Shown here in pieces: positions 16,406 to 17,470 of a stretch of DNA of 17,470 bases. A program made the position numbers and the translations under genes. The stretch is from CAYSPU01 sp964432995 (lineage in GTDB: Bacteria; Verrucomicrobiota; Verrucomicrobiia; Limisphaerales; JAHDYP01). Position 1 is the first letter of the stretch. Each line of letters begins with the position of its first letter. The stretch lies in contig CAYSPU010000118.1 of assembly GCA_964432995.1 (NCBI GenBank), forward strand, positions 1 through 17,470, written 5' to 3'. The notes under the pieces are model-generated. The model was not told the origin of the DNA. It saw only the letters and a program-made list of their open reading frames with translations, and did no database searches.

Positions 16406-17065
16406 ATGCGATGGCATCTTCATGCGGACGTGAAAGCCAACGCCGGGCCCGGCCTCGAGTGGGTGAAAGCGTTCCTCGCGCGCTTCGACACCTCGACCTT
16501 GGGTTGGATCCGGATTGACTTTGGCCGAGAGCATCGGGACGTGCTGGGCCGCCGCTACCGGCGCTTCCGCGGGGTTTACGGCCGCTGCTGGTATCCAAGC
16601 GCCTCGCAGCCGACGGTCCGGATCAGCTGCCAGGTGCCCGGTCCGTATCCGTGTGCGGTCGTGACCCGCAAGAAGCCGGTCTACCGGCAGGCCGATGGCG
16701 CGTGGCCACTGGAAGCCAGGCAACTCCGGGGTCCGGTGATCGTTGACCGGAGGTCAGGCCGGGCATGGAAGAGGGTCTACGGGCGCACGCGTCTGGACAC
16801 CTTGGACGAGGGGATCGTCTGGATCTTCGCGCATGAGGCGTTCCACTGGCTGCGAAAGACGGGGCAGGTGCCGGGGCGGAACAACGAGGTTGAAGCAGAC
16901 GCCTTCGCGGACGAGATGCTCGCAGGCTTCCGGACCGAAGAAAGGGTTGCGCGGGCAGATCAGGCGGCCGTGCCGCAGGAGACGGATGTCGGACCCAAAT
17001 GCGCCGGTGCCGGCAGTGTTCACACTTGGGCACAAGGGACGCTGGCTATGCTTGACGAACTGTAG
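16406..17065 (+). CDS. Putative HExxH zinc metalloprotease-like protein, unknown family
   Basis: 219 residues from ATG 16406; an in-frame GTG at 16352 would add 18 residues of low-complexity sequence, and neither start has a good Shine-Dalgarno. The C-terminal half has HEAFH (His143, Glu144, His147) followed by NEVEADAFADEML. Glu161 sits where gluzincin-type HExxH-(x)n-E-x-x-A-x-x-FA proteins (for example ImmA/IrrE-like or SprT/M48-like) place the third zinc ligand. The N-terminal half (about 1-120) is basic, with IRIDFGREHRDVLGRRYRRF and RISCQVPGPYPC, and matches no domain I recognise. No signal peptide or helix-turn-helix is seen, so it is probably cytoplasmic. The final 35 residues look poorly conserved. 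It may be a conserved phylum-specific protein; protease activity is inferred only from the motif. Confidence 0.72.
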   Translation: MRWHLHADVKANAGPGLEWVKAFLARFDTSTLGWIRIDFGREHRDVLGRRYRRFRGVYGRCWYPSASQPTVRISCQVPGPYPCAVVTRKKPVYRQADGAWPLEARQLRGPVIVDRRSGRAWKRVYGRTRLDTLDEGIVWIFAHEAFHWLRKTGQVPGRNNEVEADAFADEMLAGFRTEERVARADQAAVPQETDVGPKCAGAGSVHTWAQGTLAMLDEL

Positions 17066-17069
17066 AATC

Positions 17070-17096
17070 GGAAACGAGCAGTCTCAGTCCGTTTTC
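17070..17096 (+). terminator. Weak terminator-like hairpin after the metalloprotease gene
   Basis: GGAAACG (17070-17076) pairs with CGTTTTC (17090-17096, one G-U pair) across a 13-nt loop, 4 nt past the TAG, and is followed by the T-rich stretch TCCTTTGGTTT. The stem is short, so this is tentative. Confidence 0.3.
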
Positions 17097-17122
17097 TCCT
17101 TTGGTTTGAGTCACGCACACGG

Positions 17123-17151
17123 TTGACTTGTGCCTCGATCAGCGGCATACG
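17123..17151 (+). promoter_or_regulatory. Candidate promoter giving a near-leaderless transcript
   Basis: TTGACT (17123-17128) and CATACG (17146-17151) are spaced by 17 nt. Transcription would start near 17158, at the proposed GTG, which lacks a Shine-Dalgarno. The -10 is poor (3 of 6). Confidence 0.2.
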
Positions 17152-17157
17152 AAGTGC

Positions 17158-17470
17158 GTGCCATCGATTCTGTCGGATCTCTCCGCCCACCAACTCCGCA
17201 AAGCCGCCTCGATTCGCGAGAAGATCGAGGGACTGGAAAAACAGCTTGCCGCCCTCGTGCCTGCGTCGGGCGGGGCTCCCACCGCCGAGGCGGCACCGAA
17301 ACGTCGCTACGGCGCAGCGGCACGGGCGAGGATGGCCGCAGCGGCCAGGGCACGCTGGGCGAAGAGCAAGGGGCAGGGCAAAACTGGCGCGCCTACACTG
17401 CCGGCGCCCGCCAAGCCCAAGCCGAGGTTCAGTGCCGCGACGCAAGCCGCGATGGCGAAGCGGCTCAAGG
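17158..17470 (+). CDS. Basic Ala/Arg/Lys-rich repeat protein, N-terminal part; runs off right edge
   Basis: The frame is open from GTG 17158 to the end of the window (104 codons). An in-frame TTG at 17128 is an alternative start. Residues about 6-38 look like a short helical coiled coil (LSAHQLRKAASIREKIEGLE then KQLAALV). Two copies of a basic motif follow: KRRYGAAARARMAAAARARW then AKSKG, and KPRFSAATQAAMAKRLK, separated by a Pro/Ala/Lys linker. The pattern (K-R-R/K-x-S/G-A-A-x-R-A-x-x-A-A-A-x-R-A-R-W-A-K) is one I recognise from small hypothetical proteins of Verrucomicrobiota and Acidobacteriota. It resembles histone-H1-like, nucleic-acid-binding tails, but function is unproven. No signal peptide. 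The missing C-terminus could hold more repeats. Confidence 0.7.
   Translation, partial: MPSILSDLSAHQLRKAASIREKIEGLEKQLAALVPASGGAPTAEAAPKRRYGAAARARMAAAARARWAKSKGQGKTGAPTLPAPAKPKPRFSAATQAAMAKRLK

Overview
The window is high-GC DNA packed with secreted, multi-domain 'environmental' proteins: lamin-tail domains, CotH, LamG, PA14, immunoglobulin-like folds, FG-GAP/VCBS propellers with UnbV/ASPIC domains, an SGNH hydrolase, an H-x9-DG type pseudopilin remnant and an alanine/arginine-rich repeat protein. This combination is typical of Verrucomicrobiota (Pedosphaera/Limisphaerales-like), or less likely Planctomycetota. The assignment rests on recognised protein families, not on any marker gene; there is no rRNA, tRNA, CRISPR array, transposase or recognisable phage gene.

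Layout. Positions 1-10199 are read on the minus strand and 10954-17470 on the plus strand, diverging from a 0.75-kb gene-free stretch. In transcription order, the minus block holds: an endonuclease/exonuclease/phosphatase (EEP) gene that has lost its catalytic middle (10199-9855); a type II secretion/type IV pilin-like gene lacking its prepilin N-terminus (about 9819-9166); a 2291-residue secreted CotH/lamin-tail/LamG protein (9106-2231); and, after a hairpin-rich 485-bp gap, a secreted FN3/PA14/Ig protein that starts at 1746 and runs off the left edge.

The plus block holds: a 1208-residue secreted protein made of two copies of an Ig + seven-repeat FG-GAP propeller + UnbV/ASPIC unit (10954-14580); a secreted SGNH/GDSL hydrolase (14935-16227); a small HExxH putative metalloprotease (16406-17065); and the start of a basic Ala/Arg-rich repeat protein that leaves the right edge (17158 onward).

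How they work together. No metabolic pathway or defence system can be read here. Four intact proteins carry signal peptides or likely ones, and their domains bind carbohydrate, calcium or protein, so the best reading is cell-surface and secreted functions. The two large complete proteins share a similar C-terminal module (NRTY-x-VQA ... RF-x-R). The most unusual points are the double-propeller architecture, the five-lamin-tail CotH protein, the side-by-side pair of eroded genes at 9166-10199, and palindromic repeat-like DNA in the gaps. I did not find convincing evidence for a new multi-gene system.
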